36,231 bases of DNA from Actinomycetes bacterium (GTDB taxonomy: Bacteria; Actinomycetota; Acidimicrobiia; Acidimicrobiales; RAAP-2), in assembly GCA_021782915.1 (NCBI GenBank), contig JAJXUK010000021.1:1-36231 (forward strand), given 5' to 3'. A program made the position numbers and the translations under genes. Under the pieces are notes generated by a model. The model was given only the letters and a program-made list of their open reading frames with translations. It did not search any database and was not told the origin of the DNA. Every line of letters begins with the position of its first letter. The stretch's first letter is position 1. Shown here in pieces: positions 6,889-13,719 of this stretch.

Positions 6889-7545
6889 CCAGAGCCGTCC
6901 GGGGGCTGTGGCCAGCGTGACGGCATCATCGCTCTCGAGTGAAGCGTGGTGCACGACGCTCGCCGCGCGCACGCCCGAGGGGGCGACCTCACTCAGCGCC
7001 TCCCACACGGCCGCGTTGTTCACGTGGCCCACGACGTCGAGGTCAGCCCGGCGAAGCGCCCAGGGGCGCCGCAGCGCGTGGCTGGGAGGCTCACTCAGTT
7101 CGACGCGGCTCGATACGCGCCGGCGGGCCGCCTCGCCGTAGATCGCAAAGAAACTGTCGCGCAGACGACGCGGCAGACCCGTGGTCCGGTCCACCGGGAC
7201 CCAGATGGCGCGGGCGCGCACCAGCAGCTGAGCGTCGACGCTCACGTCGGTGCGCCGTTCGGCCCAGGCCGCTCCTGATCCGGCGCACCACGTAGCCAGC
7301 TCGACCGACTCGCCCAGGCGTGGCCAGCGTCCGTCCGATGTGAGGGCCACGCTCGTGCGCCGCACGACCCACACATCCTCGTCTGGCCCGGCCGCGTCAT
7401 CCCAGTCGTCGCCGGCTACGTCCTGGAGCATGCGCGCCAGCGCATCCGGGCGCGCCACGCCGTCGGAGCCGACGTCGCCCAGATAGACGCGGCGTGAGTT
7501 CGCGAAGACACGGCCCGTCTCGGGCCTCGGCGCGAACTCGCTCAC
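6841..7545 (-). CDS. Acyl-ACP thioesterase (FatA/FatB-like, double hotdog)
   Basis: It probably hydrolyses acyl-ACP to free fatty acid. The 234-residue protein has two hotdog folds in tandem: the first with DALARMLQDVAGDDW (near 34-48), VWVVRRTSVAL and TWCAGSGAAWAERRT (near 85-99); the second with LRRADLDVVGHVNNAAVWE (near 164-182), in which HVNN carries the catalytic Asn and His of the plant FatA/B and bacterial TesA-like group. I chose the GTG at 7543-7545, which overlaps the pheT stop as GTGA; a GTG at 7566 would add seven residues. It follows pheT and ends convergently, overlapping the EamA gene by 48 bases. Its role next to translation genes is unclear. Confidence 0.8.
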   Translation of the reverse strand: MSEFAPRPETGRVFANSRRVYLGDVGSDGVARPDALARMLQDVAGDDWDDAAGPDEDVWVVRRTSVALTSDGRWPRLGESVELATWCAGSGAAWAERRTDVSVDAQLLVRARAIWVPVDRTTGLPRRLRDSFFAIYGEAARRRVSSRVELSEPPSHALRRPWALRRADLDVVGHVNNAAVWEALSEVAPSGVRAASVVHHASLESDDAVTLATAPGRLWLLVDGAVRVAGDFEV

Positions 7546-10013
7546 GCGCGCAGACTCGCTCTCCACGACGTGGCTGTCTGGATGAGGCCGTCGCGCACGA
7601 CGGCTATCTCGGCCTCGCCCAGCGTGCGATCGGGTGCCGAGAGCGACACCGCGTAGGCCACGCTGCGAGCCGCTCCAAGGATCTCGTTGCGATAGACGTC
7701 GAACACCCTCACCGACTCGACCAGCTCGTCCGAGCTCGCCAGAGCGTGCGCCAGGTCAGCGGCATTCACGTCCCCGGGCACCACGAAAGCCAGGTCCATG
7801 CGCGCCGAGGGATAGCGGCTCGGAACGTGCGCCAGCGACGAGCGCCGCGTCGCGCGCTGCGGGTCACCAAGAGCGTCGAGGTCGAGGTCGAGCACCCCCA
7901 CCCGGCGACTCGCGAACTTAGGGGCCACCGACTCGACCAGTCGCGGATCCACTTCACCGAGTACGCCCAGCACCGCACCGCTGGAGCGATCGACCAGCTC
8001 GGCCCCACGCGTGACGTGCAGTCCAGGGGCGAGCGCGTCACGCGAGCGCACAACGACGTCGGCCAAGCCGAGTCGATCCACGATCACGCCCCACAGGGCA
8101 ACGGCGTGACGCGCGTCGTCATCCACGCGGCCCAGGAGCACCGTCAGACGCTCGTTCTCGGCGGGCAAGTCGACTTCGAGGGCCCCGCCCGCCCCGCCGC
8201 GCGTACGGCGTGACACGCCGGCCAGGTCCGGGTGCGCGAAGACGGTGCCAAATTCGGCCAAGACGACGTCGCCACTCTGGCGTTCGAGGTTGCGCGACCA
8301 CGCCCGCAGGAGGCCCACGATGAGGCTGGCGCGCATCACCGACTCCTCAGCCGAGAGAGGATTGGTGATCCGCACGCGCTTCGCGCCCGGGTGCAGCAAG
8401 TCAAAGTCCTCATCGCTGCCCAACGTGGGCGTCCAGACTTCGAGCGCCCCGAGGTCGACCACCGTGTCGCGCAGGCGTCGGCGCAGGCGCTGGCGATCGC
8501 TGAGAACGCCCGGCTCCGCCCAGGTGGGCGTGCGCCGTTGCAGCGCACGGTAGCTGTGGATTCGCGCGACCTCCTCGATGACGTCGGCCCGCCCCGCCGC
8601 GGCCTCTCGCACGTCGCCGCGCGCGCTCGGCGCGGTGACCTCGAGCGTCCCAGTGGCGTCGAGCACGCTGAAGTTCAACGCCTCCAGGATGCGACGGACC
8701 TCGCTGGACTCGATGCGCGTGCCCAGGGCGCGCTCTACATCGTCTTCGCGCAGATGGATCGTCGGCCTCGAGGGCATGACGCCGCGCTCGTCGAGCGGCG
8801 CGGGCAGCCACTGCAGATCTGGGCAGCTCTGCGAGAGCACGGCCACGAAGCGCGCCACCGCGACCAGTGCGAGTTCCGGGTCGACGCCACGCTCGAAGCG
8901 GTGCGAGGCCTCCGAGCGCAGGCCGTGGCGCTTCGCGGATCGCGCGATCGTCATCGGGTCGAAGGCCGCCGCCTCCAGCAAGACCTCACTCGTGGCGTCG
9001 CTGATCTCGCTCGCGGCGCCGCCCATGATGCCAGCGAGGCCGAGGACTCGATCGCGCCCATCGACGATGACGCAGTCCACGCCCGTGTCGCCCAGACCCC
9101 GACCAGCGCGAGCCAGCTCGCGCGCGACGCCGTCGAGAGTCACCAGGCTCTCGCCCGCTCTCGCCGCGCGTACGCGCAAGGTCCGACCGGCCACGTGATC
9201 GGCGTCGTACGGGTGCGTTGGCTGACCGAGTTCCAGCATCACCAGGTTCGAGGCGTCGACCACGTTGGAGATGGGCCGCATGCCCGCCGCGCTGAGACGC
9301 TGGGCGACCCAGGTGGGCGACGGGCCCACGCGGACGCCGCGCAAGAGCGACACCGTCAGTCGTTGGCAGAGCTCCGGTGAGTCGATGCCGGCCCCGGCGA
9401 CCTCGGCCGTCGCCCGATCCCCGCTCGGGCTGCCCAGCAGGGGCACGCGCAGCGCTCGCCCGTAGCGAGCCGCCAGATCGCGCGCGACGCCCTGGATGGA
9501 CCACGCGTCCGGTCGGTTGCCTTCGACGGAGATGTCGAAGACGACGTCGGGCGTAACCTGAAGGGCCTCCAGCAGTGTGACGCCCGTGGGGGCCGGCACA
9601 TCGTTGAGGATCATCAGCCCAACGTGATCGTCGCTCAGTCCCAGCTCCCGAGCTGAGCAGAGCATGCCATTGCTCACGACACCGCGCAGGGATCGGCGTT
9701 CGATCGCGAAGCCGCCGGGCAGCACGGCACCCACCGGCGCGAGGGGCACGCGGTCGCCCACCTCGAAGTTGCTCGCGCCGCACACGATCTCGAGGGGCCC
9801 CCCACCCGCCTCGACCACGACGAGGCGGATTCGATCTGCCCCCGGGATCGCGCGAATCTCGTTGACGCGAGCCACGACGACGTCCTCCAGACCCTCGCCC
9901 ACGTGCGTGATGCCCTCGACGACGAGGCCCAGGTCATCCAGCGTGTCGCGCAGCTCCTCGAGTGACTCGGGAAGATCGACGAACTCGCGCAGCCAGTTGA
10001 GTGAGACCTTCAC
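7542..10013 (-). CDS. pheT: Phenylalanine-tRNA ligase beta subunit
   Basis: PheT is the larger subunit of the alpha2-beta2 enzyme that charges tRNA-Phe. At 823 residues it has the full bacterial layout: N-terminal MKVSLNWLREFVDLP, an EMAP/tRNA-binding OB domain (about 40-150, with the SNGMLCSARELGL signature), the B3/B4 editing domain (about 210-380, with ASNLVMLELGQPTHPYDAD and SEVLLEAAAFDPMTIARSAK), a B5 DNA-binding-like domain, the core lacking catalytic motifs, and a C-terminal ferredoxin-like anticodon-binding domain (about 728-822, from YPSARMDLAFVV). The GTG start overlaps the pheS stop as GTGA, ensuring balanced subunit synthesis. Nothing is truncated. Confidence 0.96.
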   Translation of the reverse strand: MKVSLNWLREFVDLPESLEELRDTLDDLGLVVEGITHVGEGLEDVVVARVNEIRAIPGADRIRLVVVEAGGGPLEIVCGASNFEVGDRVPLAPVGAVLPGGFAIERRSLRGVVSNGMLCSARELGLSDDHVGLMILNDVPAPTGVTLLEALQVTPDVVFDISVEGNRPDAWSIQGVARDLAARYGRALRVPLLGSPSGDRATAEVAGAGIDSPELCQRLTVSLLRGVRVGPSPTWVAQRLSAAGMRPISNVVDASNLVMLELGQPTHPYDADHVAGRTLRVRAARAGESLVTLDGVARELARAGRGLGDTGVDCVIVDGRDRVLGLAGIMGGAASEISDATSEVLLEAAAFDPMTIARSAKRHGLRSEASHRFERGVDPELALVAVARFVAVLSQSCPDLQWLPAPLDERGVMPSRPTIHLREDDVERALGTRIESSEVRRILEALNFSVLDATGTLEVTAPSARGDVREAAAGRADVIEEVARIHSYRALQRRTPTWAEPGVLSDRQRLRRRLRDTVVDLGALEVWTPTLGSDEDFDLLHPGAKRVRITNPLSAEESVMRASLIVGLLRAWSRNLERQSGDVVLAEFGTVFAHPDLAGVSRRTRGGAGGALEVDLPAENERLTVLLGRVDDDARHAVALWGVIVDRLGLADVVVRSRDALAPGLHVTRGAELVDRSSGAVLGVLGEVDPRLVESVAPKFASRRVGVLDLDLDALGDPQRATRRSSLAHVPSRYPSARMDLAFVVPGDVNAADLAHALASSDELVESVRVFDVYRNEILGAARSVAYAVSLSAPDRTLGEAEIAVVRDGLIQTATSWRASLRA

Positions 10014-11083
10014 GAGAACTGCTCCAAGAATCTCACGTCATTCTCGGTCAGCGCGCGCATGTCGGCGATCTGGTGACGCATCTGAGCGCACCGGTCAATG
10101 CCGAAGCCGAAGGCGAAGCCGCTCCAAACCTCAGGGTCCAGCCCGACGGCCTCGAACACGGCCGGGTCGAGCATCCCGCAGCCTCCGAGCTCGATCCAGC
10201 CCGTCTGCGAGCAGGTTCGACAGCCCGCTCCGCGACAGATCGTGCACGTGATCTCGAACTCGGCCGATGGCTCGGTGAAGGGAAAGTAGGCCGGGCGGAG
10301 TCGGGCCTCGATGTCATCGCCGAAGTACGCGCGGGTGAAGGTCTCGATCACACCCGCGAGGTCCGCGAAGGCAATCCCGCGGTCCACCACCAGGCCCTCA
10401 ACCTGATGGAACGCCGCGAGGTGACGGGCGTCGGGCGTGTCGCGCCGATAGCAGCGCCCGGGCATCACTGAGTGGATCGGCAGGGTCCCACTCGCCAGAG
10501 CCTCCTCCATCAGGTGTATCTGGGTGGGCGAGGTGTGCGTGCGCAAGACAACCGTCTCGGGCTCGCCCATCTCAACGTAGAACGTGTCCCACATCCCGCG
10601 CGCCGGATGCGCCGGCGGTATGTTCAGGGCCTCGAAGTTGTACCAGTCACTCTCCACCTCCGGACCCTCGGCGACGGAAAAGCCCATGGCCACGAACACG
10701 TCCTCGAGCTCTCGCTGGGTGATCGCCACCAGGCCCGGGTGCCCGGCACGCGGTGACCACACGACGCGCTCGGCGATCACGTCGCCCAGGTCGAGTCGAT
10801 CCTCCCGCATGCGCCTCTCCCAGGCCCCGCTGTCCAGCACGCGCCGACGCTCCTCGAAGGCGTCTTCGACCCGACGGCGGGCCTCCTGGAGCGCGGCACC
10901 CGCCCGGGCCCGATCTTCGGGTGCCAGTGCCCCCAGGGACTTCTGCAGGCTCGTGAAGGCGGAGCGACGTCCGATGAGGCTCGCCTCAGCCCCATTCAGA
11001 TCCGCCAGGTCATCGATCGCGGCCAGTTGGCCCAGGGCGTCTCTGACGACGTGATCGAGACTCTCCAGCGGGTTCGGCTTCAT
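10010..11083 (-). CDS. pheS: Phenylalanine-tRNA ligase alpha subunit
   Basis: PheS is the catalytic class II subunit. The 357-residue protein has an N-terminal coiled coil (about 1-95) that contacts tRNA, then the catalytic core with THTSPTQIHLM (near 182), motif 2 in GRCYRRDTPDARH (near 209) and motif 3 FGFGIDR (near 325-331), where Asp replaces the more usual Glu before the invariant Arg. A cysteine cluster (CTICRGAGCRTC, 280-291) resembles the zinc-binding-like insert found in many bacterial PheS proteins. The ATG start overlaps the stop of the upstream rRNA methyltransferase gene (ATGA). Confidence 0.96.
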   Translation of the reverse strand: MKPNPLESLDHVVRDALGQLAAIDDLADLNGAEASLIGRRSAFTSLQKSLGALAPEDRARAGAALQEARRRVEDAFEERRRVLDSGAWERRMREDRLDLGDVIAERVVWSPRAGHPGLVAITQRELEDVFVAMGFSVAEGPEVESDWYNFEALNIPPAHPARGMWDTFYVEMGEPETVVLRTHTSPTQIHLMEEALASGTLPIHSVMPGRCYRRDTPDARHLAAFHQVEGLVVDRGIAFADLAGVIETFTRAYFGDDIEARLRPAYFPFTEPSAEFEITCTICRGAGCRTCSQTGWIELGGCGMLDPAVFEAVGLDPEVWSGFAFGFGIDRCAQMRHQIADMRALTENDVRFLEQFS

Positions 11084-11880
11084 GATCCACCTAGGCTACG
11101 GCCTCTCGTCACCCGCTCCGCGTCTTGACGTTGCCAGCGCGCGGCGAAGGCGACGAGCGACGCGGCCACTCCGGCGTTGAGGCTCTCGACGCCCGGCGCC
11201 ATGTCGATGCGCAGTGAGCCCTGGCAGGCTGACAGTGCGGCGTCGTCCAGCCCGTTGGCCTCCGAGCCGATCAGTACGGCGCACGGACCACTCAGGTCGA
11301 CCTCACGCAACTCCGTCGGTGCGCCCAGCACCGCAGCCCACGTCGCACGGCCTTGGGCGGCCAGGTACTCCATCACCGAGGTGAGCTCGCTCACGACCAC
11401 GGGAATCGCAAAGATCGCCCCGGCGCTGGCGCGCAGGCACTTGGGGTTGACCGGATCGACCGAATGCCCCGTGAAGACCACCCCGTCGGCCCCCGCGGCG
11501 GCGGCCGAGCGAATGATGGTTCCCGCGTTGCCGGGATCCTGCAGCCCGTGCGCCACCACGATGAGACCTCGCCCGTCGATCTGCCCGAGATCTGCTAGCG
11601 GCAGACGAATCGATGCCATCGCCCCCTGGGGCGTGACGGCATCGGAGACGCGAGCGAACACCTCGGGAGCCAACGCGAACACGCGCACCCCCAGATCGTG
11701 CGCGCGCCGAGTCAGCTCACCGACTCGCCCGCTCTCGGCCTGCACGACGTCCACGTAGAGCGCCTCGAAGTGGGCCGAGGCGCTCAGCGCGGCCTCGACC
11801 AGGTCGGGGCCCTCGATCACGCAGGCGCCCTCGCTCCAGCGCAGCGTGCGCTTGCTCAACAGTCGGCGAAGCCGACGCAC
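11080..11880 (-). CDS. tsnR: SpoU/TrmH-family RNA 2'-O-methyltransferase (TsnR-like)
   Basis: A SAM-dependent SPOUT enzyme that probably methylates a ribose in rRNA. It has an N-terminal substrate-binding domain (CVIEGPDLVEAAL) and the three SpoU motifs: AHGLQDPGNAGTIIRSAAAA (about 110-129), VLIGSEANGL (about 200) and ESLNAGVAAS (about 224). The position between rplT and pheS is where Mycobacterium carries tsnR. The start is uncertain: the GTG at 11878-11880 is the only usual start codon, yet family-like sequence (GASHQRVRRLRRLL) continues upstream in frame until the rplT stop, with only CTG, ATC or GTC codons available. The true start may therefore be non-standard, around 11901-11910. Exact RNA target unknown. 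Confidence 0.88.
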   Translation of the reverse strand: MRRLRRLLSKRTLRWSEGACVIEGPDLVEAALSASAHFEALYVDVVQAESGRVGELTRRAHDLGVRVFALAPEVFARVSDAVTPQGAMASIRLPLADLGQIDGRGLIVVAHGLQDPGNAGTIIRSAAAAGADGVVFTGHSVDPVNPKCLRASAGAIFAIPVVVSELTSVMEYLAAQGRATWAAVLGAPTELREVDLSGPCAVLIGSEANGLDDAALSACQGSLRIDMAPGVESLNAGVAASLVAFAARWQRQDAERVTRGRSLGGS

Positions 11881-11916
11881 GCGCTGGTGCGAGGCGCCCA
11901 GCGTCTCGATGGCGAC

Positions 11917-12276
11917 CTACTTCGCGAGGGCCTCAGAGGCCCGGACCACCAGGGCCGAGAAGGCGGACGCGTCGCTGACGGCTAGATCGGCCAGCATCCG
12001 CCGGTCCACCTCGACGCCTGCGGCGTTGAGACCGGCGATGAAGCGGCTGTAGCTCATGCCATTAGCTCGCGTTCCCGCGTTGATGCGCTGAATCCAGAGC
12101 TTGCGAAACTCGCCCTTGCGTGCGCGTCGGTCGCGGAACGCGTAGACGCCCGCGTGCTGGACGGCTTGGTTGGCCGCGCGGAACGTGCGGCTGCGGTCCC
12201 CGTAGTAGCCCTTGGCCTCTTCGAGTACTGCCTTGTGGTGCTTCTTGGCGTTGACCGCCCTCTTAACTCGAGCCAT
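11917..12276 (-). CDS. rplT: 50S ribosomal protein L20
   Basis: A 119-residue basic protein with the L20 start [15 protein letters not shown] and the typical segments [17 protein letters not shown] and [17 protein letters not shown]20 is an early 23S rRNA assembly protein and in several bacteria represses its own infC-rpmI-rplT operon. A good Shine-Dalgarno sequence (AAGGAGA) precedes the ATG in the 20-base gap after rpmI. Confidence 0.98.
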   Translation of the reverse strand: MARVKRAVNAKKHHKAVLEEAKGYYGDRSRTFRAANQAVQHAGVYAFRDRRARKGEFRKLWIQRINAGTRANGMSYSRFIAGLNAAGVEVDRRMLADLAVSDASAFSALVVRASEALAK

Positions 12277-12296
12277 GACGTGTCTCCTTCGATCCC

Positions 12297-12491
12297 TTAG
12301 AGGCCCAGCATCCGCTTGACGTTCTTCTCAATGCCCGGCGCGATGTCGGTCTCGCGACCGAGGCGACGAGAGCGGGCCGAGGACTTCTTCTCCATGATGT
12401 GACCACGGAAGGCCTTGCGGCGCCGAAGCCTCCCACTGCCCGTGATCTTGACGCGCTTCTTCGCGCCCGTGTCCGTCTTCATCTTCGGCAT
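12297..12491 (-). CDS. rpmI: 50S ribosomal protein L35
   Basis: A 64-residue, lysine- and arginine-rich protein starting [15 protein letters not shown] and containing [15 protein letters not shown], both standard for L35. It begins one base after the infC stop codon and ends 20 bases before rplT, the universal infC-rpmI-rplT order. Confidence 0.98.
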   Translation of the reverse strand: MPKMKTDTGAKKRVKITGSGRLRRRKAFRGHIMEKKSSARSRRLGRETDIAPGIEKNVKRMLGL

Positions 12492-12492
12492 C

Positions 12493-13101
12493 TCAGCCCT
12501 CCTCTAGCAACGGTGCCGCCGAACCTGCCGGCGCGACCTCTGATCGTTCTTCTGTCTTGGCCTCGGCGACCTTCGCCTTGGCCTTGCGCTCGGGCCCGAG
12601 GACCATGATCATGTTGCGTCCGTCCAGCTTGGCCGCCGACTCCACGCGCGCCGCGTCGCCGAGCTTTTCGACGATGCGGTCCAGAATCTTCTTGCCCAGC
12701 TCCGGGTGGGCCGACTCGCGGCCCCGGAACATGATCGTGATCTTGACCTTGTGACCTTCGAGAAGGAACTTCTCCACGAGTCGCGTCTTGGTCTCGAAGT
12801 CGCCCGGGCCAATCTTCGGGCGGTACTTCATCTCCTTGACTCCGACGTTCTGGGACTTGCGACGCGACTCCTTCGCCTTCTGGGCCTCGTCAAACTTGAA
12901 CTTGCCGTAGTCCATGATCCGGCACACCGGCGGAGTCGCGGTCGGCGCGATCTCCACGAGATCCAGATCCAGACTCCGGGCCAACGTCAGCGCCTCGCGA
13001 GTTGGCATCACCCCACGTTGGTTTCCCTCGTGGTCGATGAGCCGTACGCTGTCGACGCGGATCCGTTCGTTGACGCGGTGGTCACCCGGGCCTGTTGCGA
13101 T
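12493..13101 (-). CDS. infC: Translation initiation factor IF-3, probable AUC start
   Basis: IF-3 checks start codon and initiator tRNA on the 30S subunit. The N domain has HRVNERIRVDSVRLID and VCRIMDYGKFKFDE; the C domain starts near KEMKYRPKIGPGDFETK and includes VKITIMFRGRE, followed by an alanine/lysine/glutamate-rich tail of about 30 residues. I place the start at ATC (13099-13101): a strong Shine-Dalgarno AAGGAG (13108-13113) stands six bases before it, no ATG or GTG lies near, and family similarity begins just after. This gives 202 residues. The other in-frame candidate, TTG at 13158, would add 19 unconserved residues. Rare AUU/AUC/AUA starts on infC are known and let IF-3 limit its own synthesis. 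Confidence 0.93.
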   Translation of the reverse strand: MATGPGDHRVNERIRVDSVRLIDHEGNQRGVMPTREALTLARSLDLDLVEIAPTATPPVCRIMDYGKFKFDEAQKAKESRRKSQNVGVKEMKYRPKIGPGDFETKTRLVEKFLLEGHKVKITIMFRGRESAHPELGKKILDRIVEKLGDAARVESAAKLDGRNMIMVLGPERKAKAKVAEAKTEERSEVAPAGSAAPLLEEG

Positions 13102-13260
13102 AACTCTCTCCTTGCACTCTGCGACGTCCTTGACGTCGCCACGGCAAGCAGGGCGCAAACTCCTCTATACCCGGCACGCCGCGCGCACCCAGGTGGACGT
13201 TGGACTTGCCAACCTCACTTGCTGTGAAACTCGCTCCAGGCTAGCAGATGCGTCACGCCA
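13102..13260 (-). promoter_or_regulatory. infC leader with two hairpins and candidate promoters
   Basis: The infC upstream region holds a perfect 8-base-pair hairpin, GCGACGTC-AAG-GACGTCGC (13121-13139), seven bases upstream of the AAGGAG ribosome-binding site, and a smaller one, GTTGG-N5-CCAAC (13199-13213). Possible -10 hexamers are TAGCCT (13238-13243) and TATAGA (13164-13169), which would give leaders of about 130 or 55 bases. Leader structure in front of infC is a common site of L20 or IF-3 autocontrol; whether that applies here is inference. The rest of the gap up to 13386 shows no further convincing signal. Confidence 0.4.
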
Positions 13261-13386
13261 TGACTCTTAGGTAGGCCTTAGCCTCCCCCGGAACCCCCCT
13301 TAGACACCCTGCGTAGCGTTCTTCTCAGAGCGTCGGCTCGGCGGCGGTGGAACTCTCCCAGCGCCGCCGCCGAGTCCGCTCGCCAC

Positions 13387-13392
13387 TACGGT
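13387..13392 (+). promoter_or_regulatory. Leaderless -10 element of the DUF1844 gene
   Basis: TACGGT is followed by exactly six bases (AGTCGC) and then the GTG start at 13399. No Shine-Dalgarno sequence is present. The layout matches that of the EamA gene at 5980-5992. Confidence 0.45.
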
Positions 13393-13398
13393 AGTCGC

Positions 13399-13665
13399 GT
13401 GAGCGACGAGCCGGTCGACGACATCAGCGCACTGCGCAACGCCGCCGTGACGGACGTACTGGGCGCGCACCTCTTCGGGCTGATTCAGCTGGCCGCCGTG
13501 CGCCTTGGCGAGTCTCCCCCACGGCTTGAAGACGCCGCCCTCGTCATCGACGTGGCCGCGGCCCTCGTCGCCGCGGGCGGAGAGCGCCTGGGCGAGCACC
13601 GCGAGCTCTACCGCAACGCCCTGGCCGAGATTCAACAGGTCTACGTGCGCGCCAGCGCCCCGTAA
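13399..13665 (+). CDS. DUF1844 domain protein
   Basis: An 88-residue acidic, helical protein of unknown function. It matches the DUF1844 pattern: a first helix (ALRNAAVTDVLGAHLFGLIQLAAVRL), a middle section LEDAALVIDVAAALVAAGGERL, and a third helix in which HRELYRNALAEIQQVYV corresponds to the family's L-x-x-x-L-x-x-L-(Q/R)-x-x-(Y/F)-V ending. DUF1844 genes lie beside infC in many Actinomycetota, which supports the assignment; here it is divergent from infC. The GTG start is set by the TACGGT-N6 promoter. No membrane segment or signal peptide. A link to translation is suggested only by neighbourhood. Confidence 0.8.
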   Translation: MSDEPVDDISALRNAAVTDVLGAHLFGLIQLAAVRLGESPPRLEDAALVIDVAAALVAAGGERLGEHRELYRNALAEIQQVYVRASAP

Positions 13666-13667
13666 CG

Positions 13668-13703
13668 GCCCCGCCCCGCCACCCGAGGGCGGCGGGGCGG
13701 GGC
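13668..13703. terminator. Bidirectional GC-rich hairpin between convergent genes
   Basis: GCCCCGCCCCGCC (13668-13680) and GGCGGGGCGGGGC (13691-13703) form a perfect 13-base-pair stem with a 10-base loop. It begins 2 bases after the DUF1844 stop and ends 16 bases from the livK stop on the other strand, so it could end both transcripts. There is no T-run on either side, so it would be an I-shaped terminator of the kind proposed for high-GC Actinomycetota. Confidence 0.7.
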
Positions 13704-13719
13704 GTGACGGGGAAGGCGA

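Noticed and set aside
8232-9380. 382-codon plus-strand open frame opposite pheT
   Set aside because: Antisense shadow; composition is Arg/His/Ala-rich with no family motif, while pheT is intact.
10211-10246. Cysteine cluster in PheS as a novel zinc insertion
   Set aside because: Similar CxxC-type inserts occur in many bacterial PheS proteins.
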